Below, piece by piece: positions 17,270-26,716 of a stretch of DNA of 64,000 nt. The position numbers and the translations under genes were made by a program. The DNA comes from Anaerotignum sp. MB30-C6 (lineage in GTDB: Bacteria; Bacillota; Clostridia; Lachnospirales; Anaerotignaceae). A model generated the notes under the pieces. That model saw only the letters and a program-made list of their open reading frames with translations, was not told where the DNA came from and made no database searches. Location: NCBI RefSeq assembly GCF_030908465.1, contig NZ_CP133078.1:1178001-1242000 (forward strand), read 5' to 3'. Every line of letters begins with the position of its first letter. The first letter of the stretch is position 1.

Positions 17270-17302
17270 TTTGAACAAAGAATGAATGCACCCTTATTGG
17301 CA

Positions 17303-18166
17303 TTATTTTTGGTTCTTCTTTTCGATTGGGATAATTATTTTTGTGACATGTTCGTCGATATTGTTTATGTCTAGGGGTGATATGATAAATTCTTCTGAGA
17401 CAGGTCCAATAATTTTATATTGGTTTTGATTAATCCACTGAACCAATCGAATATGGGTATGTATAATATCTGCATAATTTCCTACATGAATGGCTGTTGC
17501 TGCGGTGAAGTTTCCGAAGGGCCGAAAGCAATCGTCATCACCAACGGATTCTACAGTGATACCGAATTCAATGTCGGTATCCGTATATAAAAACTGTTCT
17601 AATGGATTGCAATAATAGGTTACGAATATGGTGCCTTTATTTTTTAAATTCATTTTTTCACATAAATCAATAATTTCTACCCATCTGTAGACTGAAACTT
17701 CCACGTTTGAGTAATTGGTCATGGTTTTTCTTGTATAGACCAAATTCGCCTCGGGAATTTCCTCTATGGTAATCCCTTCAATGTTGAGGTCTTCTTTGAT
17801 ATTTAAGAAATCCACACCCGTTTTTAGACGCTGTAAGAAAGCACTGGTTGCTGCATATTTCTTCTGGAGGCAATTAATTTCGTCCAACAAATCCGTTAAT
17901 TTCGTTTCAATATTTTTTTCAAGGTCATCGGCTTTGTTTCCCTTGATAATACTTTGAATTTCTTTTAATCCAAAGTCCATGGTGCGGAGTTTGCGGACTA
18001 TGCATAACGTAATCAGTTGATCCTTACTGTAGTATCGGTATCGGCTTACTTCATCCCGAAACTCAGGAACAACCAATTCTATTTCATCATAATATCGCAA
18101 AGTTTTGCTGGGAATGTGACATATTTCTGACACTTCTCTTATAGAGAATTTGTAATCTTGGCTCAT
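17303..18166 (-). CDS. MerR family activator with GyrI-like effector domain
   Basis: 287 residues. The N-terminal MerR helix-turn-helix and wing: FSIREVSEICHIPSKTLRYYD, then EVSRYRYYSKDQL. A dimerising coiled coil (about residues 80-118) follows. A BltR/BmrR-type GyrI-like ligand domain then reaches the C-terminus. Such proteins bind a small molecule and untwist promoters with 19-20 bp spacers. Two such promoters, near-identical in their boxes, start the two pathway operons on either side of this gene (10210 and 18396). I infer it activates both in response to a pathway compound. It has its own ordinary promoter at 18197-18225. Confidence 0.88.
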   Translation of the reverse strand: MSQDYKFSIREVSEICHIPSKTLRYYDEIELVVPEFRDEVSRYRYYSKDQLITLCIVRKLRTMDFGLKEIQSIIKGNKADDLEKNIETKLTDLLDEINCLQKKYAATSAFLQRLKTGVDFLNIKEDLNIEGITIEEIPEANLVYTRKTMTNYSNVEVSVYRWVEIIDLCEKMNLKNKGTIFVTYYCNPLEQFLYTDTDIEFGITVESVGDDDCFRPFGNFTAATAIHVGNYADIIHTHIRLVQWINQNQYKIIGPVSEEFIISPLDINNIDEHVTKIIIPIEKKNQK

Positions 18167-18196
18167 TTTCTCATCCTCCCCATAAATGATATTGGT

Positions 18197-18225
18197 ATTA
18201 TAGCACAGTTGGAAACTATTTTCAA
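18197..18225 (-). promoter_or_regulatory. Sigma-A promoter of merR
   Basis: On the minus strand: TTGAAA, 17 nt, TATAAT, about 25 nt upstream of the GGGGAGGA ribosome site. The normal spacer suggests constitutive expression of the regulator. Confidence 0.8.
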
Positions 18226-18395
18226 TTTTTTATACTGTAAACAATGAAACAAAAACTCTAAGTATACTTCAATTTTATAAACACATTAACTATGTAATTT
18301 TGCAAGATAATGCCATATTGCGTAGCAGGGTACAGTGGCGGTAAAGTTTTAACGAAAAGTAAGGGTAGCTACGGAAAAAATACATGGAAAGGATA

Positions 18396-18426
18396 TTGAC
18401 ATTCCCCTAACAGCAATGGCTATAAT
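18396..18426 (+). promoter_or_regulatory. MerR-type promoter of the dihydropyrimidinase-permease-amidohydrolase operon
   Basis: TTGACA (18396-18401) and TATAAT (18421-18426) are separated by 19 nt. TTGACATTCCCCTAA resembles classic MerR-family operator halves. The pattern ATATTGACATTCC, 12 nt, GGCTATAA recurs exactly at 10207-10239. The transcript would have a leader of about 400 nt. Confidence 0.8.
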
Positions 18427-18831
18427 CAAGCTATAGCAATTGTTTAATTATAACAATTTTTTTGTAAAATAAATAAAAATTTTGGCGGAGAATTTCATAA
18501 AACCAATTATATTATTTGAAACATAATGCAATCTTTATAACAATCTTATGGTATTAAATAGTAGATTGCATGTTTTTATTAATGATCAGTATTTTTTTGA
18601 GCCGTTTTATTTTGGCATAAAGTATGCAGCAACTGAAACATGCACCAAGTCACCACTTTGCTTTTTATAAGAACCTTGGTTTTAAGCTTATTACTACTAT
18701 GATTTAAGCTTCATAGTTTCAAATAAGTGTTATTATATTTTTCTCTTAAAACATTAATGAAAGGAGGCAGGGGGTACGAATTGTTGAAAAGGAATGAAGG
18801 GTATTTTTTTAACAAGGGAAGGTGAGTGTGA
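18427..18831 (+). other. Long 5' leader of the pyrimidine operon: inverted repeat and sigma-54-like box
   Basis: No gene is visible. A perfect 9-bp inverted repeat (ATGCAATCT at 18526, AGATTGCAT at 18563), followed by GTTTTTATT, could be an attenuator hairpin or a protein site. At 18612-18628, TTGGCA and TGCA place GG and GC exactly 10 nt apart, as in sigma-54 -24/-12 promoters. Two AGGAGG/GGGAAGG-like ribosome sites precede the start codon, and the nearer one (AAGGGAAGGTGA) fits the ATG at 18832. Confidence 0.4.
18612..18628 (+). promoter_or_regulatory. Candidate sigma-54 promoter
   Basis: TTGGCA-N7-ATGCA with GG at 18614-18615 and GC at 18626-18627, the fixed 10-nt distance of -24/-12 elements. 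The -12 T preceding GC is present. No sigma-54 activator gene is in the window, so this remains a pattern match. Confidence 0.35.
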
Positions 18832-20190
18832 ATGGACTTAATAATTAAAAACGGTACGATTGTAACAGAAAAAGAAATGTTTCGTGGCGATATTGCAGTA
18901 AAGGATGGAATTATCGCTGCAATTGGAACTGATCTTTCTAACATTTCTTGTACTAATGTTGTAGATGCAACTGGTAAACTGGTTTTACCGGGAGCAATTG
19001 ATGCACATACCCATTTAGCAATGCCTTTTGGTGGTACGATTTCTGCAGATGGGTACTATGCAGGAACAAGAGCGGCAGCTTGTGGTGGCACAACCACAGT
19101 TTTTGACTTTGCGCTTCAGGATTTTGATGAAAAGATGATTGATGTTGTGAAAAGAAGAGATGCACTTGCAGCACCGGAAGCGGCGGTGGACTATGCATTT
19201 CATATCGGTGTGAAGGATGTTCACGGCGAACTGTTGGACTCCATGAAAGAGGCAGTGGAATATGGCGTTCCTTCCTTTAAAGTTTTTATGGTGTACGACT
19301 TTGGCGTAACCGATGGTGTTTTTTATCAGGTATTAGAAAAAGCAAAAGAAATAGGCGCACTTATTTGTGTTCATGCAGAAAATAACGAAATGGTTAATAC
19401 CCTGGTAGAAAAATACATTTCCGAAGGAAAAGGCGATGCTTGGCATCATTATTTATCTCGCCCTGAGTTCGTAGAAGCCGAAGCCGATTCCAGAGCAATC
19501 TCATGGGCAAAATCCTTAAACGCACCCCTTTACATCGTACATCTGGCAAACAAACAGGGCGTGGAATACGTAACCAAAGCAAAAGAAGAAGGGTATCCTA
19601 TTTATGCTGAAACCTGCCCTCAGTATTTGAACTTTACTTGCGATGTATATAAAAGAGAAGACGGAAGGAATTTTGTCTGTTCACCTCCAATTAAGGCCCA
19701 AGAAAGTCAGGATGCAATTTGGGAAGCAATCAAACGGGGGGATATTGACACCGTAGCAACAGACCACTGTCCTTTCCAGCAGTCTGAAAAAGACTGGGGC
19801 AAAGACGACTTTAGAAAAATTCCTAACGGTTGTGCCGGCATTGAAAACATGTATCCTTACATGCTTGCAAAGGCAAACGAAGGAAAGATTTCCTTTATGA
19901 AGGCTGTTGAAGTATGTTCTTCCAACCCTGCAAGAATTTTTGGCTGTACACAAAAAGGCGGCTTAACCGTAGGTAAGGATGCAGATATTGTTATTTACGA
20001 CCCTGAAAAGGATTTCACAGTAACTTGTGAAAACATGCATTCTGACTACGATCACACAATTTGGGAAGGCACACAACTTCATGGTTACCCTGTTAAAACC
20101 TTCTCACGAGGGCGCCTTGTTTACGAGGATGGTGAGTTTAAAGGCGAACCTGGATGGGGGAAATTCATTAGAAGAAACTTAAGTCAATAA
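18832..20190 (+). CDS. Dihydropyrimidinase (D-hydantoinase family)
   Basis: 452 residues. Amidohydrolase fold with the two-metal site: DAHTHLAMPFGG near residue 58, the lysine to be carboxylated in FKVFMVYD near 149, VHAEN near 183, IVHLAN near 239 and the Asp in TDHCPF near 317. It opens dihydrouracil or dihydrothymine to N-carbamoyl-beta-alanine or N-carbamoyl-beta-aminoisobutyrate. It is first in an operon with a nucleobase permease, a carbamoyl amidohydrolase and PreTA, which favours a pyrimidine rather than a hydantoin or allantoin substrate. Confidence 0.92.
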   Translation: MDLIIKNGTIVTEKEMFRGDIAVKDGIIAAIGTDLSNISCTNVVDATGKLVLPGAIDAHTHLAMPFGGTISADGYYAGTRAAACGGTTTVFDFALQDFDEKMIDVVKRRDALAAPEAAVDYAFHIGVKDVHGELLDSMKEAVEYGVPSFKVFMVYDFGVTDGVFYQVLEKAKEIGALICVHAENNEMVNTLVEKYISEGKGDAWHHYLSRPEFVEAEADSRAISWAKSLNAPLYIVHLANKQGVEYVTKAKEEGYPIYAETCPQYLNFTCDVYKREDGRNFVCSPPIKAQESQDAIWEAIKRGDIDTVATDHCPFQQSEKDWGKDDFRKIPNGCAGIENMYPYMLAKANEGKISFMKAVEVCSSNPARIFGCTQKGGLTVGKDADIVIYDPEKDFTVTCENMHSDYDHTIWEGTQLHGYPVKTFSRGRLVYEDGEFKGEPGWGKFIRRNLSQ

Positions 20191-20217
20191 AAACTAAATA
20201 TAGATGGAGAGGGTTAT

Positions 20218-21813
20218 ATGAGTAAATATACGCAACAGGAAAAGAATGGTCTCTTTGAGTTAACATCAGAAGCAGCTTCCGAACTGAGCAATTCTCAGTA
20301 TTATAATCCAGACTTGGCACCAACATCGGTAAACGAAAGAACTTGGAATGCTTTTAGTATTTGTAACCTTTGGGTTGGTATGTCAATTTGTATCCCGTCA
20401 TTGGCTTTGGCATCCTCTTTGGTTGCATTGGGCATATCCCCTATGCTTTCTGTAATCAACGTAATTTTAGGTAACCTTATTGTATTAGTACCTATACAGC
20501 TGAATTCCAAAATAGGCACAAAATATGGTATCCCTTTCCCTATTTTCTCCAGAATGACATTCGGGAATAAGGGAACGCAGCTACCAACATTTTCACGATC
20601 TATTATAGCCTGCGGTTGGACGGCGGTGCAAAGCTGGGTTGGCGGCGGCGCTATTGCAGCCCTAATCGGTATTGCCATTCCTATGTTTGCCGATCAGAAT
20701 GTTACGATGGCTCTTCCAGGCAATGATAGCGTTATTGTTGGCCAGATGATTGGGTTCTTTATCTTTATGATTTTAATTTTTGTGGTTGCCTATAACGGTA
20801 TCGAAAAAGTTAGATGGGTTCAAAACGTTGGTGGCCCTATTCTGATTATCGTAATTTTAGGATTATTGTTGTGGTCTTTAAACGCAATTTCCACATCTGG
20901 TCACTCTCTTGCAAATGTATTTACTGCAGGTAATGATGCCGCATTAATCGAAAAAAATGGTGGATTTGCCTTTGTTTATATGGCAGGTCTGACGGGCAAT
21001 ATTGCGTTCTGGGCAACAATGGCACTGAATATCCCTGACTTCTCTAGATATGCGAAGAGTCAGAAGAGCCAGTTTATGGGTCAGTTGATTGGTATGCCCA
21101 TCCCTATGGCGTTGTGTGCATTCGTTGGTGCGATTTTTGCACAGGCAACAAAGTATACAGTTGGCGAACCACTCTTTGATCCAACAAGCGTATTCTATTA
21201 TGTAGATAACAAACTTTTGGTTGCAGTTTGTGCAATCGGTGTAATTATGGCAACAATTACAACTTGTGTTGCTGCGAACGTTGTTGCTCCTGCCAACGGA
21301 TTTTCCAATATTTCTCCAAGAAAAATTAGCTACAAAAAAGGGGTAGTAATCACTTGTTTGGTAGCAACTTTTGTTACACAGCCTTGGTGGATTTATGGGT
21401 CTGGCGCTAGCTACATTTTCAACTGGCTGAACAACTATGGTACCATTATTGCTCCCGTTGCCGCAATCTTGATTGCTGACTACTTTATCTGTAAGAAACA
21501 GCTTGTAGACGTTGCAGGTCTGTATGAGGGTGAAGGGGGAAGGTATTGGTATGATGGCGGCTGGAATAGAAATGCCATGATCGCTTGGGTTGTATCCTTT
21601 ATTATTCCTTTGGTGGGTAATACGGTGTTTAAATATCAGGCGGGTTCTGGCTTAAAGCCCAACTTCATTCAATTCTTGGCAGCAAACGGATATCTTGTTT
21701 CTTTCATCATTGCAATCGTTGTTTATGTTGTTTTAATGAAGAAAACAGAAGGCAAAGCCCATTATGGCTATGTCACAGAAGAAGAGCATGAAGGATTTAC
21801 AGTAAACCGATAA
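20218..21813 (+). CDS. NCS1 family nucleobase:cation symporter
   Basis: 531 residues with about twelve hydrophobic helices, typical of NCS1 (uracil, cytosine, allantoin, hydantoin carriers such as PucI and Mhp1). The N-terminal SVNERTWNAFSICNLWVGMSI and the GTKYGIPFPIFSRMTFG loop are family landmarks. NYGTIIAPVAAILIADYF is near the C-terminal third. By context it imports uracil or thymine, or their dihydro forms. It lies 27 nt after the dihydropyrimidinase gene. Confidence 0.92.
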   Translation: MSKYTQQEKNGLFELTSEAASELSNSQYYNPDLAPTSVNERTWNAFSICNLWVGMSICIPSLALASSLVALGISPMLSVINVILGNLIVLVPIQLNSKIGTKYGIPFPIFSRMTFGNKGTQLPTFSRSIIACGWTAVQSWVGGGAIAALIGIAIPMFADQNVTMALPGNDSVIVGQMIGFFIFMILIFVVAYNGIEKVRWVQNVGGPILIIVILGLLLWSLNAISTSGHSLANVFTAGNDAALIEKNGGFAFVYMAGLTGNIAFWATMALNIPDFSRYAKSQKSQFMGQLIGMPIPMALCAFVGAIFAQATKYTVGEPLFDPTSVFYYVDNKLLVAVCAIGVIMATITTCVAANVVAPANGFSNISPRKISYKKGVVITCLVATFVTQPWWIYGSGASYIFNWLNNYGTIIAPVAAILIADYFICKKQLVDVAGLYEGEGGRYWYDGGWNRNAMIAWVVSFIIPLVGNTVFKYQAGSGLKPNFIQFLAANGYLVSFIIAIVVYVVLMKKTEGKAHYGYVTEEEHEGFTVNR

Positions 21814-21940
21814 AAAAGCAGTTAAAATAGTCTAAGTTCAGCGGAAGAACGGGACACTATGCAATTAGCCATCTCCCCACAAGGGAATTTTCGAAAGCCC
21901 GTTAAAAAGATAAAAATAGCAAAGAAAGAAGGAATCGATT

Positions 21941-23203
21941 ATGTACAGATGTAGTTTAGAAAGAACCAGTGACAAAATCAGAACTTTTTCTAAGTTTGGT
22001 GACGCCGGTCATGGTGGAATTACCAGATATTCTTTATCTGATGAGGCGAAACAAGCAAGGAAATATTTTGTTGAGAGAATGACGAAGATTGGTGCAACCA
22101 TCGAAACAGATGACTTTGCTAATATGTACGCAATAATCCCCGGAAGTGACCCTAATGCAAAAAGGATTGTAATGGCATCTCACGCTGACTCCGTACGTAA
22201 CGGCGGGAATTATGATGGTATTTTAGGTGTTATTGGTGCGATGGAAGTGTTAGAAACCGTAGTGGCTGAAAACATCCCTCATAAACATCCTTTAACTGCC
22301 ATGATTTGGACCAACGAAGAGGGTTCATTATATCCTCCTGCAATGATGAGCTCTGGTGTAGTGTGTAATCCCTATTTGCCTGAAGCCATTGCAAAAAACT
22401 TCAAAGAAGAAAATATGCTTGCATCCAAGAGCGTTTTAGACAAAGTAACTACTTTTGGCGAAGCTCTTGAAAAAAGCGGTTATAAAGGTGCAAAGGAAAA
22501 TCGCCTTAACCCTGACCAATATAAGGCCATGTTCGAATTACATATCGAACAGGGTCCTATCTTAGAAAATGCAGGCAATGACGTTGGTGTGGTTTCTTGT
22601 GTACTGGGTATGTTTAACACCAGAGTTAAATTCTATGGTCAGGCTGCTCATGCAGGCACATTCCCCATGGAATACCGTCAGGATGCTCTTTTTGCAGCAG
22701 CACAAGCACTTTGCTATTTGCATGAAGAAATTGACAAATTAGGTCGCCCTGAACTGGTATATACAACAGGAGAAATTGTTGCTCATCCTTGTGTACATAC
22801 TGTAATTCCTGATTATGTGGACTTCTCCATCGATGTTCGCCATGAGGATCCTGAATTGCTGAAAAAAGTGTATCAGATTGTTAGAAGCTTAGATGGACAG
22901 GAATGGGCAAAGTGTCGTTGTGAAGTAGTGGATCAGTGGAATCGTGATACCGTTTATTTTGATAAGACACTGGTTGATTATGTGAAAAAGTCAGCTGAAG
23001 AACTGGGTACAAAGCATCAATTTATTAACAGTGGTGCAGGGCATGATGCACAGTTTGCTGCTTATGTAATGCCTACGGCTATGATCTTTGTTTCCTCTGA
23101 AAAAGGCTTATCCCACTGTGAACCTGAACATACCAGTGATGAGGTTTGTACGGAAGGTGCCAGTGTATTGTTGAATGCAGTTTTAAAGTGCGATAACGAA
23201 TAA
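21941..23203 (+). CDS. M20 family N-carbamoyl-beta-alanine amidohydrolase (beta-ureidopropionase type)
   Basis: 420 residues. Zn-dependent hydantoinase/carbamoylase family: SHADSVRNGGNYDGILGV carries the first metal ligands, WTNEEGSLYPPAMMSSG the next glutamates, ELHIEQGPILE and GQAAHAGTFPM the middle of the site, and GAGHDAQF with CEPEHTSDE the C-terminal His ligand. It would release CO2 and NH3 from the carbamoyl product and yield beta-alanine or beta-aminoisobutyrate. Allantoate amidohydrolases look alike, but no allantoinase partner is present. Confidence 0.88.
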   Translation: MYRCSLERTSDKIRTFSKFGDAGHGGITRYSLSDEAKQARKYFVERMTKIGATIETDDFANMYAIIPGSDPNAKRIVMASHADSVRNGGNYDGILGVIGAMEVLETVVAENIPHKHPLTAMIWTNEEGSLYPPAMMSSGVVCNPYLPEAIAKNFKEENMLASKSVLDKVTTFGEALEKSGYKGAKENRLNPDQYKAMFELHIEQGPILENAGNDVGVVSCVLGMFNTRVKFYGQAAHAGTFPMEYRQDALFAAAQALCYLHEEIDKLGRPELVYTTGEIVAHPCVHTVIPDYVDFSIDVRHEDPELLKKVYQIVRSLDGQEWAKCRCEVVDQWNRDTVYFDKTLVDYVKKSAEELGTKHQFINSGAGHDAQFAAYVMPTAMIFVSSEKGLSHCEPEHTSDEVCTEGASVLLNAVLKCDNE

Positions 23204-23241
23204 GTTGTTTTGTAAACGAAATTTTCTGCCTTAGAAAGCTT

Positions 23242-23275
23242 GGAGGCGTCTGAAAATTTGTTGACGCCTCCTTGT
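23242..23275 (+). terminator. Terminator after the amidohydrolase gene
   Basis: Perfect 9-bp stem GGAGGCGTC/GACGCCTCC with a 12-nt loop, followed by TTGTTT. The tail is imperfect, so some read-through into preTA is possible. Confidence 0.75.
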
Positions 23276-23321
23276 TTATGAAATGTTTAGTAAAAAAGAA
23301 GGTTAAGAGCTGGGGTGTGGA

Positions 23322-23432
23322 ATGATTGATCGTTTGATGATATTTCTTTCGATTCAAATGAGTATAGAACTTTTTAACATGAAAATAATTGATGCAGAAA
23401 GAAAGACTGAGCTGGATAAAAAACTCAACTAA
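23322..23432 (+). CDS. Possible small ORF (36 aa) before preT
   Basis: An ATG with GGGG upstream opens a 36-codon frame (starting MIDRLMIFLS), ending in the left arm of the next hairpin. The product has a short hydrophobic start and a charged tail. There is no recognised family, and it may be chance. Confidence 0.2.
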   Translation: MIDRLMIFLSIQMSIELFNMKIIDAERKTELDKKLN

Positions 23433-23486
23433 GTTTATACGATAATTCTTAGAATGAATCATTAAAGGAATAAACTGAGTTTTTTA
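23421..23486 (+). terminator. Hairpin with T run upstream of preT
   Basis: AACTCA-(5 nt)-GTTTAT pairs with ATAAAC-TGAGTT, followed by TTTTTATT. It lies about 40 nt upstream of the preT start, so it could end the preceding transcript or act as an attenuator in a preTA leader. Confidence 0.5.
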
Positions 23487-23528
23487 TTATTGATAAAAGG
23501 CTTAGAAATATGAGAGGAGTTGAAGAAT

Positions 23529-24806
23529 TTGAGTAAGGTAATTAAATCAACGTTTATTTCTGAGGCTGTTGAAGGCTTTACGCCAAGAACAGCTATGGAA
23601 GAGGCTTCAAGATGTTTGTTATGCCATGATGCCCCTTGTAGCAAAGGCTGTCCCGCAGGTACTGATCCAGGAAAGTTCATTCGCTCAATTCGCTTTAGAA
23701 ACGTGAAGGGTGCTGCAGAAACAATCAGGGAAAACAATATTTTAGGTGGTAGCTGTGCAAGAGTTTGTCCTTATGATAGATTATGCGAGGAAGCTTGCAG
23801 CAGATGTGGAATAGATAGACCTATCGAAATTGGAAAATTGCAAAGATTTGCTATAGAACAAGAAGAAGCTTTGAATATGACCGTATTGAAAGCACCAGAA
23901 GTGAAAAAAGAAGCAAAGGTTGCTTGTGTTGGTTCCGGCCCAGCGTCCCTTGCTTGTGCGGCAAAACTTGCCATGGAAGGCTACGAAGTTACGATTTATG
24001 AAGCTGAAGAAAAAGCAGGTGGCGTTTTAACCTATGGTATCGCGCCCGCAAGATTGCCTCAGCACGTAGTTGATCATGACATTGAAACAGTGAAAAACTT
24101 GGGTGTGAAGTTTGTGTTTAACACCAGAGTTGGCAAGGATATTACTTTGGAAAAATTGCAGGAAGACTATGCTGCTATTTTCGTTGGTGCAGGCTTATGG
24201 TTGGAAAAATTGCCTGAAATTCCTGGTGTTGAATTACCTGGGGTTATGGCAGCGGCTGACTTCTTGAAAAAAGCAAGAAAATCTGAAGGTACTTATAATC
24301 CGGGAAGAAGAGTTATTGTAATTGGTGGCGGTAACGTTGCTATGGATAGTGCAGTATCTGCAAAATTGTTGGGTGCTGAAAAAGTAGATATTTATTATAG
24401 AAGAACCATTGAAGAGGCACCTGCAGATATGGCTGAGTTCCAGTATGTTCTTTCTTTAGGTATCTCTATTACAACAAACTTTGCTCCTGCTGAGGTGCTT
24501 GGCACAGATAAAGTCGAAGCCATGAAGTTTAAGGGCAGAGATGGTGAGTCTGAAGCGAAAGTTGCAGTGGATACGGTTATTTTTGCCATAGGACAAGGCG
24601 CTGAAGACATGGGAAGTATTGCTCCATTTGCTTTGAATGAAAAAGGCTTAATTGTAGTAGATTATAGCTGCAAAACAAGTGTTGACGGAATTTTTGCCGG
24701 TGGCGATGTTACTTTAGGCGGAAAGACCGTTGTGGAAGCTGTTGCATCGGGTAAAATTGCAGCAGTAGGAATGATGAATTATCTTGCACAGAAAGAGGTG
24801 AACTAA
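23529..24806 (+). CDS. preT: NAD-dependent dihydropyrimidine dehydrogenase, subunit PreT
   Basis: 425 residues from the TTG at 23529, nine bases after GAGAGGAG. The TTG at 23520 touches the ribosome site. The N-terminal cysteine-rich iron-sulfur region ([16 protein letters not shown], then [15 protein letters not shown]) precedes two Rossmann folds: [11 protein letters not shown] for FAD and [12 protein letters not shown] for NAD(P). This is the GltD-like flavin domain that in mammalian DPD is fused to the PreA part. It passes electrons from NADH to PreA to reduce uracil or thymine. The preA start is one base downstream. Confidence 0.93.
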   Translation: MSKVIKSTFISEAVEGFTPRTAMEEASRCLLCHDAPCSKGCPAGTDPGKFIRSIRFRNVKGAAETIRENNILGGSCARVCPYDRLCEEACSRCGIDRPIEIGKLQRFAIEQEEALNMTVLKAPEVKKEAKVACVGSGPASLACAAKLAMEGYEVTIYEAEEKAGGVLTYGIAPARLPQHVVDHDIETVKNLGVKFVFNTRVGKDITLEKLQEDYAAIFVGAGLWLEKLPEIPGVELPGVMAAADFLKKARKSEGTYNPGRRVIVIGGGNVAMDSAVSAKLLGAEKVDIYYRRTIEEAPADMAEFQYVLSLGISITTNFAPAEVLGTDKVEAMKFKGRDGESEAKVAVDTVIFAIGQGAEDMGSIAPFALNEKGLIVVDYSCKTSVDGIFAGGDVTLGGKTVVEAVASGKIAAVGMMNYLAQKEVN

Positions 24807-24807
24807 A

Positions 24808-26061
24808 ATGGGCATCAAGAAAGATTTATCGATTGACTTTTTAGGCGTAAGATGTGAAAATCCATTTTTCCTGTCATCATCCCCCGTTGGCAGTAACTAT
24901 GAAATGGTGGCTAAGGCCTTTGAGTCTGGCTGGGGCGGCGTTTACTACAAAACCATTGGTATTTTTGTTGCCGACGAATGTTCACCCCGATTTGACCATG
25001 TGAAAAAAGAAGGTATGCCTTGGTTAGGTTTTAAAAATATGGAGCAGATTTCCGACAAACCAACAGAGGTAAACTTTGATAATATGTATAAGCTGAAAAA
25101 AGCTTATCCTGAAAAAATAATGGTTGCATCCATTATGGGCTCCAATGAGCAGGAATGGCGTCAACTAGCAAAAATGTGTGATGAAGTTGGTGTGGATTTA
25201 ATCGAAGGCAACTTCTCCTGTCCACAGATGACCTCCCACGCTATGGGTTCTGATGTAGGTACAAACCCTGACTTGGTGCGGGCATATTCCAAGGCGGTTG
25301 CAGAAACTACAAAGATTCCCTTTATTGCAAAAATGACACCTAACATTACAGATATGTGTATTCCTGCCATTGCAGCAATGGAAGGTGGCGCAAAAGGTAT
25401 TTCCGCAATCAATACCGTGAAATCCATTACAAATATTGATTTGGAAAACATGACAGCTATGCCTGTTGTAAACGGAAAATCCTCCATTTCCGGTTACTCT
25501 GGTGCAGCGGTTAAACCCATTGCTCTACGCTTTATTGCACAAATGTTGCAACATGAAAAGCTCAGAAATGTTCCAATGTCCGGTATTGGTGGTATTGAAA
25601 CATGGAGAGACTCTTTGGAATTTCTTTTACTGGGATGTAGAAACTTACAGGTAACCACTTCTGTTATGCAGTATGGTTACAGAATCGTTGAAGATATGTC
25701 CAATGGCTTGATGCACTGGATGGACGAAAGAGGCTATGATAAGCTGGATGATTTCGTTGGAAAAGCATTGGATAACATTATTCCTGCGGAAGATTTGAAC
25801 CGTGATTTCAAAATCCTGCCTGATTTCGACAATGAAAAGTGCGTAGGTTGTGGAAGATGTTATGTATCTTGTTTTGACGCAGGACATCAGGCAATTGATT
25901 GGAACGCTGACAAACGCAGACCTGAATTAAACGAAAAGTGCGTAGGTTGTCATCTTTGCTTGAATGTTTGTCCTGTGGCAGACTGTATCATGCCCGGTGA
26001 GGTAAAATGGAAAGACGGCAGACAGCAAACAGATATTATTTTGAAAAAAAACTATGAATAA
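24808..26061 (+). CDS. preA: NAD-dependent dihydropyrimidine dehydrogenase, subunit PreA
   Basis: 417 residues. A dihydroorotate-dehydrogenase-like FMN barrel ([20 protein letters not shown] with the Cys expected near the pyrimidine, and [11 protein letters not shown]) is followed by a C-terminal two-cluster ferredoxin domain ([23 protein letters not shown]). This is the uracil/thymine-reducing subunit and adds hydrogen across C5-C6. With PreT it supplies the first step of reductive pyrimidine breakdown. It is followed by a strong terminator. Confidence 0.94.
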   Translation: MGIKKDLSIDFLGVRCENPFFLSSSPVGSNYEMVAKAFESGWGGVYYKTIGIFVADECSPRFDHVKKEGMPWLGFKNMEQISDKPTEVNFDNMYKLKKAYPEKIMVASIMGSNEQEWRQLAKMCDEVGVDLIEGNFSCPQMTSHAMGSDVGTNPDLVRAYSKAVAETTKIPFIAKMTPNITDMCIPAIAAMEGGAKGISAINTVKSITNIDLENMTAMPVVNGKSSISGYSGAAVKPIALRFIAQMLQHEKLRNVPMSGIGGIETWRDSLEFLLLGCRNLQVTTSVMQYGYRIVEDMSNGLMHWMDERGYDKLDDFVGKALDNIIPAEDLNRDFKILPDFDNEKCVGCGRCYVSCFDAGHQAIDWNADKRRPELNEKCVGCHLCLNVCPVADCIMPGEVKWKDGRQQTDIILKKNYE

Positions 26062-26135
26062 TTTGTTTTAGTTCCTTTAAACGGTTTTCCTTTCAAGTTC
26101 TATGAAATTGAAATAAAAACATACTAATCCCTTAC

Positions 26136-26177
26136 AAAGTGCTCTAACTGCGAATACTACGAGTTAGAGCACTTTTT
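26136..26177 (+). terminator. Terminator of the preTA transcript
   Basis: Perfect 14-bp stem AAAGTGCTCTAACT/AGTTAGAGCACTTT with a 12-nt loop and T run. Confidence 0.95.
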
Positions 26178-26360
26178 TGGGCTAGATTTTGGAGAGCAGG
26201 TCTGAAGTGTTTATTAAATCTAACGAATGCTTCTAAGAGGTAAGGAAATGAAAAATGAGAGCAAGGACATCCCATTAAAAACGACCAAAGAACCTTGTAT
26301 TGAATAGGACAAAAAGTTTTTTTATATAAATGGAGTAAGCGATAATGGAGGTATTTTGAT

Positions 26361-26624
26361 ATGCTTACACCAGGAGAAGGGAATAAGAAGGAAGGGATAG
26401 ACCAGCCAACAATAAATCCTGATGATTTGGTTGACATAAGGGATGTTGTCATTCATACAGATTTGCCAAAGGAGGAACGAATAGCAGATTTTATTAAACA
26501 GATTAAAAATCCGTATTTGTTTAAGTGTGGAAATATGGTTGTAGAATGTGAGTTTTCTCAAACTGAGGCCACGTTATCAGACCGATTAGAGCAATATATG
26601 AGAATGGTTGATCACTGGCGATAG
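26361..26624 (+). CDS. Small element-associated protein (DUF6870-like)
   Basis: 87 residues, ATGGAGG site. The central VDIRDVVIHTDLPKEER-IADFIKQIKNPYLFKCG pattern matches, from memory, a small family (DUF6870) common on clostridial mobile elements near recombinases. The function is unknown. It is the first ORF after the catabolic cargo and has its own terminator, so it belongs to the mobility module. Confidence 0.6.
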   Translation: MLTPGEGNKKEGIDQPTINPDDLVDIRDVVIHTDLPKEERIADFIKQIKNPYLFKCGNMVVECEFSQTEATLSDRLEQYMRMVDHWR

Positions 26625-26642
26625 GGGCGAGTGTTTCAACGG

Positions 26643-26687
26643 AGTTAGCAATGAATAGCAGAGACAACACTCATTGCTAACTGTTTT
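26643..26687 (+). terminator. Terminator between the small ORF and the recombinases
   Basis: Perfect 12-bp stem AGTTAGCAATGA/TCATTGCTAACT with a 16-nt loop, then GTTTTC. Confidence 0.75.
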
Positions 26688-26716
26688 CAAGTAAAATATG
26701 TTTGGGAGGATTTTTT

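Noticed and set aside
18832-23203. Allantoin or hydantoin utilisation operon
   Set aside because: Family members overlap in function, but preTA directly downstream and the beta-alanine enzymes in the other operon fit pyrimidines. No allantoate or ureidoglycolate genes are present.
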